Source: Mucilaginibacter psychrotolerans (GTDB lineage: Bacteria > Bacteroidota > Bacteroidia > Sphingobacteriales > Sphingobacteriaceae). From it: DNA of 64,000 nucleotides. The position numbers and the translations under genes are program-made. The DNA lies in assembly GCF_004519315.1 (NCBI RefSeq), contig NZ_SOZE01000002.1, positions 124,001-188,000 of the forward strand, written 5' to 3'. Positions 17,230 to 25,363 of this stretch are shown one piece after another; the stretch's first letter is position 1; each line of letters opens with the position of its first letter. The notes under the pieces are model-generated. The model searched no databases. It worked only from the letters and a program-made list of their open reading frames with translations, and had not been told where the DNA came from.

Positions 17230-18456
17230 TTAATATTGCCACAAACCCAATTCCCAACCCATCAGGTTCAGTTTCTGCCTTTCGGCCTCGTAAAGCTTAT
17301 CTATGCCTTGGGAATAGTCGCGTATACGCTCGTCGCGGTCGTTAGACTGTTTTACCACATAGCTATTAAACAGCCTTTTCATAAAAACATCGTCGAAACT
17401 TAAGCCTGTTGCGTCGTTATCGCGCCTTATCGCTTCTTTGGTTGCCAGCAGGGGGCGCGCCTCAGGGAAGTATATCCAAAACGCTGGCTGGTATTCGGTG
17501 TTGCTTACATTACCCGCTATTTTTACTTTTATCAGTGGAGCTATGCCGATGATGCGCGGCTCAAAAATACCACGTTGCTTATCGTACAGCCAATCTTCCT
17601 TAATCCGGAATTTAACCACATTATCGGGGTTAAATTCGCCGGCTACCAATTTCGAGCCGGTTTTGTCGCCTGTCTTACTATCAACGATATCAATTACGGT
17701 GCTATCTGCCAGCATGCCGCGTGCCTGTTCCACAGTAAGGCGTGTAGCAAAACTATCGCCGTTGCGGTCGTTCTTTGTAGAACGCGGGTCATAAGCCGCA
17801 ATATCGCGGTTATCAATGCCCGCTAAGATCACATCTATCAACCTACGCTTGGGCGATGCCAGGTATTGGTTCATCTTCTCGCGCAGGTCAATCTCACGCC
17901 ATACGCGCTTGGCAAATACCACATCGCGCTCATGCACGGCGGCATAGGTGGTAGTTTTGGTAGAATTGGGTATATTGGTTTTACGGTAATACCCATCTAG
18001 CGGGCGTATGAAGGCTGGCCTCACTATGGTAAACCGGCCGGGCACGCAAGTACTTGTAAGGTAGGCTTTCCCATTAAAAGAGCGGTCGCTGCTCCAGGTG
18101 CCATCTATTACGAAGAGCGTGCTGAGCGAGTCTACCGTAAAAGTACCTTTCATTTTCTTGAGGCAAAACTCATAGTGGCCGCTTTCACAATCGCAGCTAA
18201 CGCCTTTGTATTCTTCCAGCGTAACCTTGTTGCCATCTATAGTGCCTTGCAGGGCAAAAACAACCTTATGGTTATCCACCGTGCTGAAAGTAGATGTGCC
18301 CGTGAGCGTTTTGCCGGTTTGCACCAGGTCCATCTCCAGCTTAAATTTAACGTCCTTGTTATCTTGCGGCAGCTCGCCCAGCCATTTGCCGGTAAGGTTT
18401 TGGCCATGGACGGTGACAGCGGTAAAAAAAGCAAACAAGATCAACAAGTGTTTCAT
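17230..18456 (-). CDS. GldN family protein with N-terminal lipocalin-like domain (copy 2)
   Basis: A 408-residue GldN paralogue. I take the ATG at 18456 (MKHLLILFAFFTAVTVHGQ, a signal peptide) as the start; the longer reading runs into the rplS terminator. After the signal there is an extra beta-rich domain of about 130 residues (LTGKWLGELPQ, LTGTSTFSTVDNHKVVFALQG, DGTWSSDRSFNGKAYL) that resembles a small lipocalin-like or extracellular-enzyme-inhibitor barrel. The GldN part follows: ERDVVFAKRVWREIDLREK, the MNQYLASPKRRLIDV block, VVKFRIKEDWLYDKQ and YSQGIDKLYEAERQKL. It lies 159 nt upstream of copy 1. A paralogue of T9SS function is inferred; the extra domain may alter its partner. Confidence 0.85.
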   Translation of the reverse strand: MKHLLILFAFFTAVTVHGQNLTGKWLGELPQDNKDVKFKLEMDLVQTGKTLTGTSTFSTVDNHKVVFALQGTIDGNKVTLEEYKGVSCDCESGHYEFCLKKMKGTFTVDSLSTLFVIDGTWSSDRSFNGKAYLTSTCVPGRFTIVRPAFIRPLDGYYRKTNIPNSTKTTTYAAVHERDVVFAKRVWREIDLREKMNQYLASPKRRLIDVILAGIDNRDIAAYDPRSTKNDRNGDSFATRLTVEQARGMLADSTVIDIVDSKTGDKTGSKLVAGEFNPDNVVKFRIKEDWLYDKQRGIFEPRIIGIAPLIKVKIAGNVSNTEYQPAFWIYFPEARPLLATKEAIRRDNDATGLSFDDVFMKRLFNSYVVKQSNDRDERIRDYSQGIDKLYEAERQKLNLMGWELGLWQY

Positions 18457-18473
18457 CAGCAAGCCGTAGGGTA

Positions 18474-18512
18474 ACAAAAAAAGCCTCTCTGCAATATGCA
18501 GAAAGGCTTTAA
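18474..18512 (-). terminator. Terminator of rplS
   Basis: On the minus strand AAAGCCTTTCTGCA pairs with TGCAGAGAGGCTTT (one bulged pair) and runs into seven T (A-run at 18475-18482 on the plus strand), just after the rplS stop. Confidence 0.8.
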
Positions 18513-18528
18513 TATACAAAAATGTAAA

Positions 18529-18876
18529 TTAAACTCTTTTTGATTTGATACGGGCTGCTTTACCTGTAAGGGCACGCAGGTAGTACAATTTGGCACGGCG
18601 AACTTTACCAACGCTGTTCACTTCAATTTTATCAATGTTTGGTGAATTGTATGGGAATATACGCTCAACGCCTATACCATTAGAAACTTTACGCACGGTA
18701 AAAGTTTCGCTGTTGCCAACGCTATTGCGCTGTAAAACAACACCTTGGTAAAGCTGGATACGTTCTTTTGCACCTTCTTTAATTTTATAATATACGCTAA
18801 CAGTATCACCGGCTTTAAAAGCGGGAAATTGATTCTTAACTACTGATTGCTCTTCTACAAATTTTACTAAATCCAT
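18529..18876 (-). CDS. rplS: 50S ribosomal protein L19
   Basis: Large-subunit ribosomal protein at the 30S-50S interface. The 115 residues contain the family blocks [65 protein letters not shown] and the basic end RIKSKRV. It lies downstream of trmD in the same orientation, as in many bacteria, but 293 nt away. That gap contains no gene I can see, only a GTGAGTGGTTGA repeat copy. Confidence 0.98.
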   Translation of the reverse strand: MDLVKFVEEQSVVKNQFPAFKAGDTVSVYYKIKEGAKERIQLYQGVVLQRNSVGNSETFTVRKVSNGIGVERIFPYNSPNIDKIEVNSVGKVRRAKLYYLRALTGKAARIKSKRV

Positions 18877-19003
18877 GATTTCTAGCCTTTAAAGCGACTT
18901 TTAACCCGTAAAAATCGGAGTGCAATAATAGGGATTTTATTTGAAATAAAAAAGTATGTTTTAAAAATTTCCACATTTTATGTTTTATGCACAATTGTGT
19001 GGG

Positions 19004-19028
19004 GTGAGTGGTTGATTGAGTTAAGTAG
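19004..19028. repeat. GTGAGTGGTTGA-type repeat, third copy
   Basis: GTGAGTGGTTGATTGAGTTA and following bases between rplS and trmD match the two copies around 16031-16175. Confidence 0.45.
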
Positions 19029-19169
19029 GAGAATGGTTAAATAGCTGGCATCCATTTACCTAATCGCTGCTTACTTTAAACCTAAGTTCGCACTTGGTCT
19101 TACCGGTTTATTGCGGTTTTTGCAGGTTTTCATTAAAACTCACGTGTTGCCATCATTAATGAGGGCTCC

Positions 19170-19844
19170 TTATTCCAACAAATCCGGCCTTCTCTGTTTA
19201 GTGCGCTCTACAGCCTGTTCAAAGCGCCATTGCTCTACCTTTGGGGTATCGCCGCTCAGCAGTATATCCGGTACCTTGTGGCCGTTCCAGTCGGCGGGGC
19301 GGGTGTAAACCGGGGCATCCAGCAAGTCGTTCTGGAAAGAATCTGACAGGGCGGAGGTTTCGTCGGACAATACGCCGGGTATCAACCGCACTACGGCATC
19401 AACCAATACGGCTGCGGGCAGTTCTCCGCCAGAGAGTACGTAATCGCCTATGGAAATCTCGCGGGTAACGAAGATGTCGCGGATGCGTTGGTCGATGCCT
19501 TTATAATGGCCGCAAAGGATAATGATGTTCCCTTTAATAGAAAGCTGGTTGGCTATTCTCTGGTTGAGCGTTTCGCCATCGGGCGACATGAAGATGACCT
19601 CGTCATACTCCCGCTCAGATTTCAGCTTTTCGATACAGGCAGCAAAGGGCGGTATGGTCATTACCATGCCACTGCCGCCACCGTAAGGGTAATCATCTAC
19701 GCTTTTTTGTTTGCCGGGGGCATAATCGCGCAGGTTGTGCACCACAATTTCGGCTATACCCTTTTTTTGGGCACGCTGCAAAATAGAGTGGGCAAAGGGG
19801 CTTTCCAGCAAGCCCGGCAATACAGATATGATATCAAAACGCAT
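19170..19844 (-). CDS. trmD: tRNA (guanine37-N1)-methyltransferase TrmD
   Basis: SPOUT-fold methyltransferase that makes m1G37 in tRNA and prevents +1 frameshifting. Clear signatures: [40 protein letters not shown] (with GGSGMVM), [11 protein letters not shown], the knot [28 protein letters not shown] and [11 protein letters not shown]. At 224 residues it is standard length. The gene ends with KQRRPDLLE, the typical tail. Confidence 0.97.
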   Translation of the reverse strand: MRFDIISVLPGLLESPFAHSILQRAQKKGIAEIVVHNLRDYAPGKQKSVDDYPYGGGSGMVMTIPPFAACIEKLKSEREYDEVIFMSPDGETLNQRIANQLSIKGNIIILCGHYKGIDQRIRDIFVTREISIGDYVLSGGELPAAVLVDAVVRLIPGVLSDETSALSDSFQNDLLDAPVYTRPADWNGHKVPDILLSGDTPKVEQWRFEQAVERTKQRRPDLLE

Positions 19845-19876
19845 GCTGCAAAGATAGCGTTTTGGCAGATGTGCAG

Positions 19877-20077
19877 ATCAATGTCGTTTACTTAAGCCAT
19901 TTCGAAGTGCGCCATAGGTGCAAAAGGTCGGTAGCTAATCGATAATCTGCTACTCGCATGCCATAGGTATGCTACATCGCCAGTATTGTACCTACGGCAC
20001 AAAGGTGGTTTTTGCTTGTTTGCTACCGACATTTGGCCCCGATGGGGCCGGGGCTTCCTTAAGTAAACGACATTGAT
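19877..20077. repeat. Structured inverted-repeat element (about 200 bp)
   Basis: A perfect 20-bp terminal inverted repeat (ATCAATGTCGTTTACTTAAG at 19877-19896; complement at 20058-20077) encloses about 160 bp with nested dyads: GGTCGGTAGC/GCTACCGAC, GCATGCC-ATA-GGTATGC and GGCCCC-GAT-GGGGCC. There is no coding frame. TGCAGAT repeat units abut both ends. It resembles a miniature or REP-type element in the trmD 5' flank. Confidence 0.7.
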
Positions 20078-20110
20078 GTGCAGATATGCAGATTTCAGGT
20101 GTGCAGATGA
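20076..20110. repeat. TGCAGAT-type dispersed repeat
   Basis: ATGTGCAGATATGCAGATTT followed by CAGGTGTGCAGATG, same family as the copies at 3961-4122 and 27289-27416. It directly follows the right end of the inverted-repeat element. Confidence 0.6.
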
Positions 20111-20125
20111 AGCGGGCTAAGTGGC

Positions 20126-21001
20126 CTATTCAACCGAATCTTCAGTAACCATTTTGGGGGCTTTGTACCTCATCCAAAAAAACACAACCAAAAAAATAAG
20201 TTGACTCGAGACCACGCTGCAGCCCAGCACATCGGCATAATCCCACCCGTAAACCACCCAATAGACCAAGATAAACAAAAGGTAATGAACAAATATGCTT
20301 AACTGTACTGCGTTCAGCCTGGTGGCAAATAACGCTTTATCTTCATGCGGTTCTTTTGCGCATACCCATAGCGCAATTACCAACGGAAAGAGCGTAAATA
20401 TAACGGGGTAGCTATTGTTTGATGTAAAGAATAAGCCTGTTATGATACCAACCAACATAAATAGCAAAGTAGCGCATTTGCCAAGGATGTTTATCGCAGG
20501 ACTGCGTACCAAATAAACCGGCTTTAGTTGATCCCCATGCTTAATTGTGCTCCTCAAATACCAAAATACAGGGAAAAAAACAATGATCGGTACCAGGAAA
20601 TTATACACGATGAATAAATTCCCTAAGATGACGAAAAGGTCGAATAAGCGCGAGGGGGCGATGAAATCGAAGAAGTTCATCAAGATAAAATACATTGCAG
20701 TTGTGGCCCAGGTGATACTGGCCGCCCAGTAAAATGCATATTGCCTTATTTTACTTATCAATGCGTTCTCGTCCTTACGTTTCCCGAAGGCCAAAAAAAC
20801 CAAAGTCAATACAAACAAAGTGGTTGTTACTTCGTCAGAGTAATCGTAGCCGCGGTCTACAAATATGCTTACCCTGCCAGCGGGTTTATGAAAATCCAGG
20901 AAAGGGATAACGTAGTGCCTTAATTGCACCATTGCGGCCAATACCAATGCGGGGAACCAAAGTATCCGGCCAATTATTTTGCAGATGCGGGGTAGTAACA
21001 T
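20126..21001 (-). CDS. Polytopic membrane protein of unknown function
   Basis: I place the start at the ATG at 21001 (MLLPRICKIIGRI); the frame stays open further upstream only because it runs into a TCAAGAGTC repeat. The 291 residues hold about seven hydrophobic segments, for example FPALVLAAMVQL, VTTTLFVLTLVFLAFG, YAFYWAASITWATTAMYFIL, INILGKCATLLFMLVGIITG and IFVHYLLFILVYWVVYGW. No catalytic motif is visible and I do not recognise the family. It is flanked by repeats on both sides and is probably monocistronic. Confidence 0.65.
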   Translation of the reverse strand: MLLPRICKIIGRILWFPALVLAAMVQLRHYVIPFLDFHKPAGRVSIFVDRGYDYSDEVTTTLFVLTLVFLAFGKRKDENALISKIRQYAFYWAASITWATTAMYFILMNFFDFIAPSRLFDLFVILGNLFIVYNFLVPIIVFFPVFWYLRSTIKHGDQLKPVYLVRSPAINILGKCATLLFMLVGIITGLFFTSNNSYPVIFTLFPLVIALWVCAKEPHEDKALFATRLNAVQLSIFVHYLLFILVYWVVYGWDYADVLGCSVVSSQLIFLVVFFWMRYKAPKMVTEDSVE

Positions 21002-21029
21002 TTGCCCTAAAGATAGGTAAGAGAAGCAA

Positions 21030-21105
21030 GACTTTAGAATCAAGAGCCAAGGTACTTTTTGCGAGCCCTTTCTTGACTCTTGCATCTGACAGTCTTGTCT
21101 CTGAG
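21030..21105. repeat. TCAAGAGTC simple-repeat region, second copy
   Basis: TTTAGAATCAAGAGCCAAGG (21032-21051) and TTTCTTGACTCTTGCATCTG (21069-21088) form an imperfect inverted pair of the family seen at 11548-11685. It lies between two minus-strand genes and extends the apparent reading frame of the membrane protein gene. Confidence 0.6.
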
Positions 21106-21106
21106 C

Positions 21107-21481
21107 CTATCCTCCATGCTGGTAAATCGTCCACACATTACCTGATGGGTCGGCAAAACGGGCAATAGGGATTCCGGAATCAGCATCAAACGGCTCAACA
21201 ACCGTTCCGCCTGCCGCTACGATATCTTTTAGGGTCTTCTGCGCATCATCAACCATAATAGATACGCGCATGCCCATTGTTGTAACCGGTTCATTTACCT
21301 TATACCATATGCCGCTTACGCCGCCCGTGCCATCGTCGAAATTGGCGTTGCCCTGCTCGTCGCTGCGTATCTCCCAGCCGAATACCGATTGATAGAAGGA
21401 TATTGCCTGCGCTATATCTAGCGCAGGTATCTCTACATAACAGATTTTTCCGTGCCCGAAAATGGGTTCCTGATTTGCCAT
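21107..21481 (-). CDS. VOC family protein (glyoxalase/bleomycin-resistance fold)
   Basis: A 124-residue vicinal-oxygen-chelate protein. It shows the two beta-alpha-beta-beta-beta modules: CYVEIPALDIAQAISFYQSVFGWEI, then VSIMVDDAQKTLKDIVAAGGTVV and the end IARFADPSGNVWTIYQ. Members are metal-dependent dioxygenases, isomerases or resistance proteins; the ligand residues cannot be assigned to a reaction. A second VOC gene lies 27 nt upstream in the same orientation, so the two are likely cotranscribed. Confidence 0.85.
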   Translation of the reverse strand: MANQEPIFGHGKICYVEIPALDIAQAISFYQSVFGWEIRSDEQGNANFDDGTGGVSGIWYKVNEPVTTMGMRVSIMVDDAQKTLKDIVAAGGTVVEPFDADSGIPIARFADPSGNVWTIYQHGG

Positions 21482-21508
21482 TGGTTTATTGCTTGTTTTC
21501 TAATTGAA

Positions 21509-21964
21509 TTAAATGCTTTCGGAAGCTCCCCCTTCAGGGGGTTGGGGGGCAATCGCTTTCTGTATTTGCCACTGGTGCCCAAATGGATCAATAATGGAGC
21601 CCTGCCGGTAGCCATAATCGTAATCCTGTACCAGCGAGGCAATTTTTGCGCCTTCCGCTACCGCCTGCGCCACTACTGCATGCACATCATCTACAAAAAG
21701 CCCGATAAGCACCGTGGTGACACCAGCGGGACTTAATCCGCCTGAATGCTGCGTTTGCTCGTGCAGGTGAAACATCGCATCTCCAATCATAAACTCCGAA
21801 ACATGGATGGTTCCATCGTCGTTGCCAAAACGCCGCAGTTCTACGGCGCCGAATGCTTTCTCGTAAAAGCTTACATCGCTTACCCCATTGGGTATGTACA
21901 ATTCCGGAGCAAACCCTTTCGGCTCCCGCGGCGCTGATTCCTGATCAAAAATCTTGACATTCAT
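21509..21964 (-). CDS. VOC family protein (PhnB-like)
   Basis: A 151-residue VOC protein of the PhnB-like type: PELYIPNGVSDVSFYEKAFG, MIGDAMFHLHEQ, GLFVDDVHAVVAQAVAEGA and RQGSIIDPFGHQWQIQK, where the fold normally ends. The last residues, IAPQPPEGGASESI, come from the palindromic mini-repeat that is also found inside murF; they read like an added tail. The start is the ATG at 21964. Confidence 0.85.
   Translation of the reverse strand: MNVKIFDQESAPREPKGFAPELYIPNGVSDVSFYEKAFGAVELRRFGNDDGTIHVSEFMIGDAMFHLHEQTQHSGGLSPAGVTTVLIGLFVDDVHAVVAQAVAEGAKIASLVQDYDYGYRQGSIIDPFGHQWQIQKAIAPQPPEGGASESI
21514..21553. repeat. In-frame palindromic mini-repeat (PQPPEGG), copy 2
   Basis: On the plus strand GCTTTCGGAAGC is followed by CCCCCTTCAGGGGG (21528-21541). 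Read on the minus strand it codes PQPPEGGASES at the C-terminus of the VOC protein. It aligns with 7351-7391. Confidence 0.7.
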
Positions 21965-21979
21965 TTCTTTATCCGTTAC

Positions 21980-22113
21980 TTAATCCTCTTCCTCTAATAT
22001 AAACACTTCTTCAACTGGTTTGCCAAACACTTTGGCAATTTTTAGTGCCAATATGGTAGATGGCACATAGCGGTTACTTTCAATGGTGTTGATGGTTTGC
22101 CGCGATACGTTAG
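21980..22113 (-). pseudogene. Truncated XRE/HTH regulator (C-terminal fragment)
   Basis: A minus-strand frame ends at 21980 and reads [18 protein letters not shown], then [24 protein letters not shown], stop. This is the second half of the helix-turn-helix domain and the tail of the short (about 65-70 residue) YgzD-like regulators. The first helices and start codon are missing; the upstream sequence does not continue the homology and runs into the M28 gene terminator within 30 nt. It is therefore a 5'-deleted remnant. Confidence 0.7.
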
Positions 22114-22144
22114 GTGCCCCAAGACAAGACGGTACTATGCTCCA

Positions 22145-22171
22145 TAAAAAAAGCGCCCTTGCCGGGCGCTT
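22145..22171 (-). terminator. Terminator of the M28 peptidase gene
   Basis: AGCGCCC (22152-22158) pairs with GGGCGCT (22164-22170); the A-run at 22146-22152 gives the T-tail on the minus strand, 25 nt after the peptidase stop. Confidence 0.85.
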
Positions 22172-22194
22172 CCTGATAAAATATTTATGAAACC

Positions 22195-23769
22195 TTAGCG
22201 CACGCCGCCGACAGGCTTTTTATCTACAACGGGGCGGTTATCGCGGTTAGCCAGTTCCCAGCCGGTATAAAACGCCAGTTGTGAGCGTTTTGCCAGCAGC
22301 GGGAAGTTGATTTTACTCACCTCGTCGCCGGGCTGATGGTAATCGGCATGTACGCCATTAAAGTAAAATATAATCGGCACGTTGTAACGGGCAAAGTTGT
22401 AATGATCGCTGCGGTAGTAGAAACGGTTAGGATCGTTAGGGTCATCATACTTATAATCCAATTTCATTTGGGTATAAGTGTTGTTGGCATCCTCTCCAAT
22501 CTTGTTCAGATCCGAGCTAAGCATGTTAGAGCCGATAGAGTACACGTAGTTGGCAGAATCGGGTTTACCAATGTATTCTTCGCCTACGCGGCCAATCATA
22601 TCAATATTCAAATCGGCAATGGTGTTAGCCAACGGATAAACCGGATGATCGGTATAGTATTCAGAACCTAACAGACCTTTTTCTTCGCCAACGTTAGCCA
22701 GGAACAGTACGCTGCGGCGCGGGCCATGGCCATCTTTCTTAGCTTTGGCAAATGCCTGTGCAATTTCCAATACACCAGTAGTTCCACTACCATCATCATC
22801 GGCGCCGTTATTTACTTTATCGGTAGCACCAGGGGTGGTAACCAGGCCAATATGATCGTAGTGAGCCGAGAAGATCAAAACCTCATCCTTCAGCTTAGGA
22901 TCGCTTCCGGGCAGAAAACCCAGAACGTCAACAGCCTTCACATCTTTGTTTTCGGTTGCGTAAGCAATGGTTGCGGTTGATTTGATAGCTTGAGTTTGGC
23001 TTGCAGTAGCTGCTGCCGTCTTCAAATCGGTATAGCTTTTGCCGGTAGGCTTAACAACCGCATCGGCAACGGCAAGGGTAACGTTAAAAACGGCTGCAGT
23101 TGGGTTAAGCTTAACACCGCCATCTTTCTTAATTGCCAAACGCCCGCCTCGTACACTGCTACCAAAGCGTTTCAGTAATGGGCCAAGCTCGCCGTTTGCA
23201 GCCAATATAGCAGCAGGGTTCTTAGCTTGTATGGCTTTAACTACGGCCTGACGCGCGGTGCTCATACGGTAGCTGGTGTTTGGCGTTTTGCCTGCTTCAG
23301 GCTTATCTTCGTTTATCCAAAGCACTACTTTGCCGGCTATATCGGTATTGGCCAATTCTGCCTCGGTACCATAACCAACAAAAACCACATCTGTAGCATT
23401 AATGCTCTTATCGGCAAAAAGGCCGTTCAAAAAGAAATCATCGCCGTTGTTGAATGTTTGCCCGTTAATGGCAAAAGCCGTTATGTTAAGCTTGGTTTCT
23501 GCTAAAGGCACATCAAAAAAATACGAGCCGTTAACGGGAGCTACAAGGCCCAGTTTCTTAAACTCGTTTGCTATGTAATTGGCTGCTTTATCTGCACCGG
23601 GTTTGCCGGTTTCGCGGCCTTCAAAATCATCTGATGCCAAAATGCTCAAGTGCTTCTTAGCGTCGTTGGCTGTAATCAACTTGCCGTATTTAAGGGCAGT
23701 GGCATTCTGCTGTGCGCATGCACTAGAGGCAATAGCAAGGGCAGCAATCCATAAGGATACTTTCTTCAT
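22195..23769 (-). CDS. M28 family zinc aminopeptidase, exported
   Basis: A 524-residue exported M28 peptidase. The signal [20 protein letters not shown] could be a type I or a weak lipoprotein signal (Cys18). A PA-type insert lies in the first half ([25 protein letters not shown] strands). The zinc ligands are in FSAHYDHIG (about residue 300), [16 protein letters not shown] (bridging Asp), [14 protein letters not shown] (catalytic Glu pair), LNIDMIGR and the last His in [13 protein letters not shown]. All five ligand positions are present, so activity is likely. It is probably a periplasmic or surface aminopeptidase used in peptide uptake. Confidence 0.93.
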   Translation of the reverse strand: MKKVSLWIAALAIASSACAQQNATALKYGKLITANDAKKHLSILASDDFEGRETGKPGADKAANYIANEFKKLGLVAPVNGSYFFDVPLAETKLNITAFAINGQTFNNGDDFFLNGLFADKSINATDVVFVGYGTEAELANTDIAGKVVLWINEDKPEAGKTPNTSYRMSTARQAVVKAIQAKNPAAILAANGELGPLLKRFGSSVRGGRLAIKKDGGVKLNPTAAVFNVTLAVADAVVKPTGKSYTDLKTAAATASQTQAIKSTATIAYATENKDVKAVDVLGFLPGSDPKLKDEVLIFSAHYDHIGLVTTPGATDKVNNGADDDGSGTTGVLEIAQAFAKAKKDGHGPRRSVLFLANVGEEKGLLGSEYYTDHPVYPLANTIADLNIDMIGRVGEEYIGKPDSANYVYSIGSNMLSSDLNKIGEDANNTYTQMKLDYKYDDPNDPNRFYYRSDHYNFARYNVPIIFYFNGVHADYHQPGDEVSKINFPLLAKRSQLAFYTGWELANRDNRPVVDKKPVGGVR

Positions 23770-23798
23770 TTATTTAAGTTTTACGTTTATGTATGGTT

Positions 23799-24233
23799 TT
23801 AACAGCTAATCTTGTCTACGCGGCGGGCATGGCGGCCACCTTCGAATTCCTCGGTCAAAAATCTTTCGATGATGGTTTTTGCTTCGTCTAAGGTAACGTG
23901 GCGGGCGGGGATGCACAGCACGTTGGCGTCGTTGTGCGTACGGGCAGGGATAGCTACTTCTTCTTTCCAGCAAATGGCTGCGCGGATGCCCTGGTGCTTA
24001 TTGGCCGTCATGGCCACCCCGTTGGCGCTGCCGCAAAGCAGGAAGCCATAGTCGAAATCGCCGCTTTCCACAGCCGAAGCTACGGCGTGCGCAAAATCGG
24101 GATAATCGGCAGATTCTGTGGAATAAGTGCCAAAATCCTGGAATGTAATATCATCAAACATGCCCAATATGGCCTGCTTGTATTCGAAGCCTGCGTGGTC
24201 TGCACCAATGGCTATCTTTAACCCTGTTTTCAT
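23799..24233 (-). CDS. rpiB: Ribose 5-phosphate isomerase B
   Basis: Interconverts ribose 5-phosphate and ribulose 5-phosphate in the pentose phosphate pathway. The 144 residues show IAIGADHAGFEYKQAIL, SADYPDFAHAVASAVESG, LLCGSANGVAMTANKHQGIRA (catalytic Cys and anion-hole loop), ARTHNDANVLCIPARHV and a C-terminal helix FEGGRHARRVDKI with the phosphate-binding Arg/His. It lies 29 nt upstream of the M28 gene on the same strand. Confidence 0.96.
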   Translation of the reverse strand: MKTGLKIAIGADHAGFEYKQAILGMFDDITFQDFGTYSTESADYPDFAHAVASAVESGDFDYGFLLCGSANGVAMTANKHQGIRAAICWKEEVAIPARTHNDANVLCIPARHVTLDEAKTIIERFLTEEFEGGRHARRVDKISC

Positions 24234-24367
24234 TATCCAAATGTATAATTTTTATGCAAGGGCTTACGTAAATTTTTTGATAGGAAGAAAGGGAGGGGGG
24301 ATTTCGGATTTTCGATTTCGGAATTGTTTAAACAGGGGGAACCCCAAATTAATTCGGTAGGCGCGGA

Positions 24368-24403
24368 CAAAAAAATAGCGATGAGCTTGAAACCCATCGC
24401 TAT
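24368..24403 (-). terminator. Terminator of tatC
   Basis: ATAGCGATG (24375-24383) pairs with CATCGCTAT (24395-24403); the adjacent A-run (24369-24375) is the T-tail on the minus strand, 20 nt after the tatC stop. Confidence 0.85.
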
Positions 24404-24423
24404 GTAAATTTTATCATAAAAGC

Positions 24424-25287
24424 TTACAAATCCAACTCTGCTGCGCGTTTTAACTTGCGCTTTTCTACAACACCAGCAACCACTATACCCACCTCATACA
24501 ATATAAACAGCGGGATGCTCACGATGGTCATGGTCATCATATCGGGAGTAGGGGTAATTACTGCCGAGACAACTAAAATAGCCACTACGGCATACCGCCG
24601 GCCGCTACGCATAAACTTAGGAGTTAAAATACCCAGACTGGATAAGATATACACCAATATCGGTAGCTGGAAAACTATGCCAGTAGCTAGTGTTAGCGTG
24701 GCTACCGATGACAGGTACGAATCGATATCGAAATAGTTCTCGATCTTATCGCTAACGGTAAACCCCGATAAAAAGTTGATCGACTCGGGCGTAATTACGT
24801 AATAGCCAAAAAGGATACCAAGCACAAACAGGAAGGTGGCGTAAAACACAAAACCGGATGCAGCCTTACGCTCTTTCTCGTGCAGGGCGGGTTTTACAAA
24901 CAGCCAGATCTCGTACAACAGGTATGGGAAACCCAGCATTACGCCAATCAGCAAACAAGAGTTTATTTGCAGCGTAAATTGCCCGGCCATCTCCGTGTTA
25001 ATAAGCTTGATGTTTATCTTATCGATGCAAAAACCCGATTTCCCTAACAGGTCGCCCAGCTTGCAAAGCATACGGTACGTCCAAAAATCTGTGCGGCTTG
25101 GGCCCAGAATAATGGTATCGAATATAAAGCTGTAAAAATAAAACGCGCCAATAGTGAATATGACGATGGCAATAGCTGCCCGGATGAGGTGCCATCTTAA
25201 AGCCTCCAAATGGTCAAAAAATGACATTTCGGCTTCCATCGTCTGGCCTTTTTCTTTTATCGCCTTTATTAGTTTGTTATCGCTCAT
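24424..25287 (-). CDS. tatC: Sec-independent protein translocase TatC
   Basis: Integral membrane receptor of the twin-arginine pathway. The start is probably the ATG at 25287 (MSDNKLIKAIKEKG); one at 25299 would add four residues. It shows MSFFDHLEALRWHLIRA (the conserved N-terminal ExLR region), FPYLLYEIWLFVKPALHEKERKA, GILFGYYVITPESINFL and IVFQLPILVYILSSLGI, with six membrane helices in 287 residues. tatA/B is not in the window. It serves Tat substrates such as the flavoprotein at 36183. Confidence 0.96.
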   Translation of the reverse strand: MSDNKLIKAIKEKGQTMEAEMSFFDHLEALRWHLIRAAIAIVIFTIGAFYFYSFIFDTIILGPSRTDFWTYRMLCKLGDLLGKSGFCIDKINIKLINTEMAGQFTLQINSCLLIGVMLGFPYLLYEIWLFVKPALHEKERKAASGFVFYATFLFVLGILFGYYVITPESINFLSGFTVSDKIENYFDIDSYLSSVATLTLATGIVFQLPILVYILSSLGILTPKFMRSGRRYAVVAILVVSAVITPTPDMMTMTIVSIPLFILYEVGIVVAGVVEKRKLKRAAELDL

Positions 25288-25363
25288 TATCTGTTTCAAA
25301 TATCACTCCTTAACGTTCAGGAATGCTATTTACGTTTTATGTGGCCTTAAAAGTTTTTATATA

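Noticed and set aside
21002..21085. Longer N-terminus for the membrane protein ending at 20126
   Set aside because: The extra 28 residues are coded by a TCAAGAGTC repeat tract; ATG 21001 gives a normal membrane-protein start.
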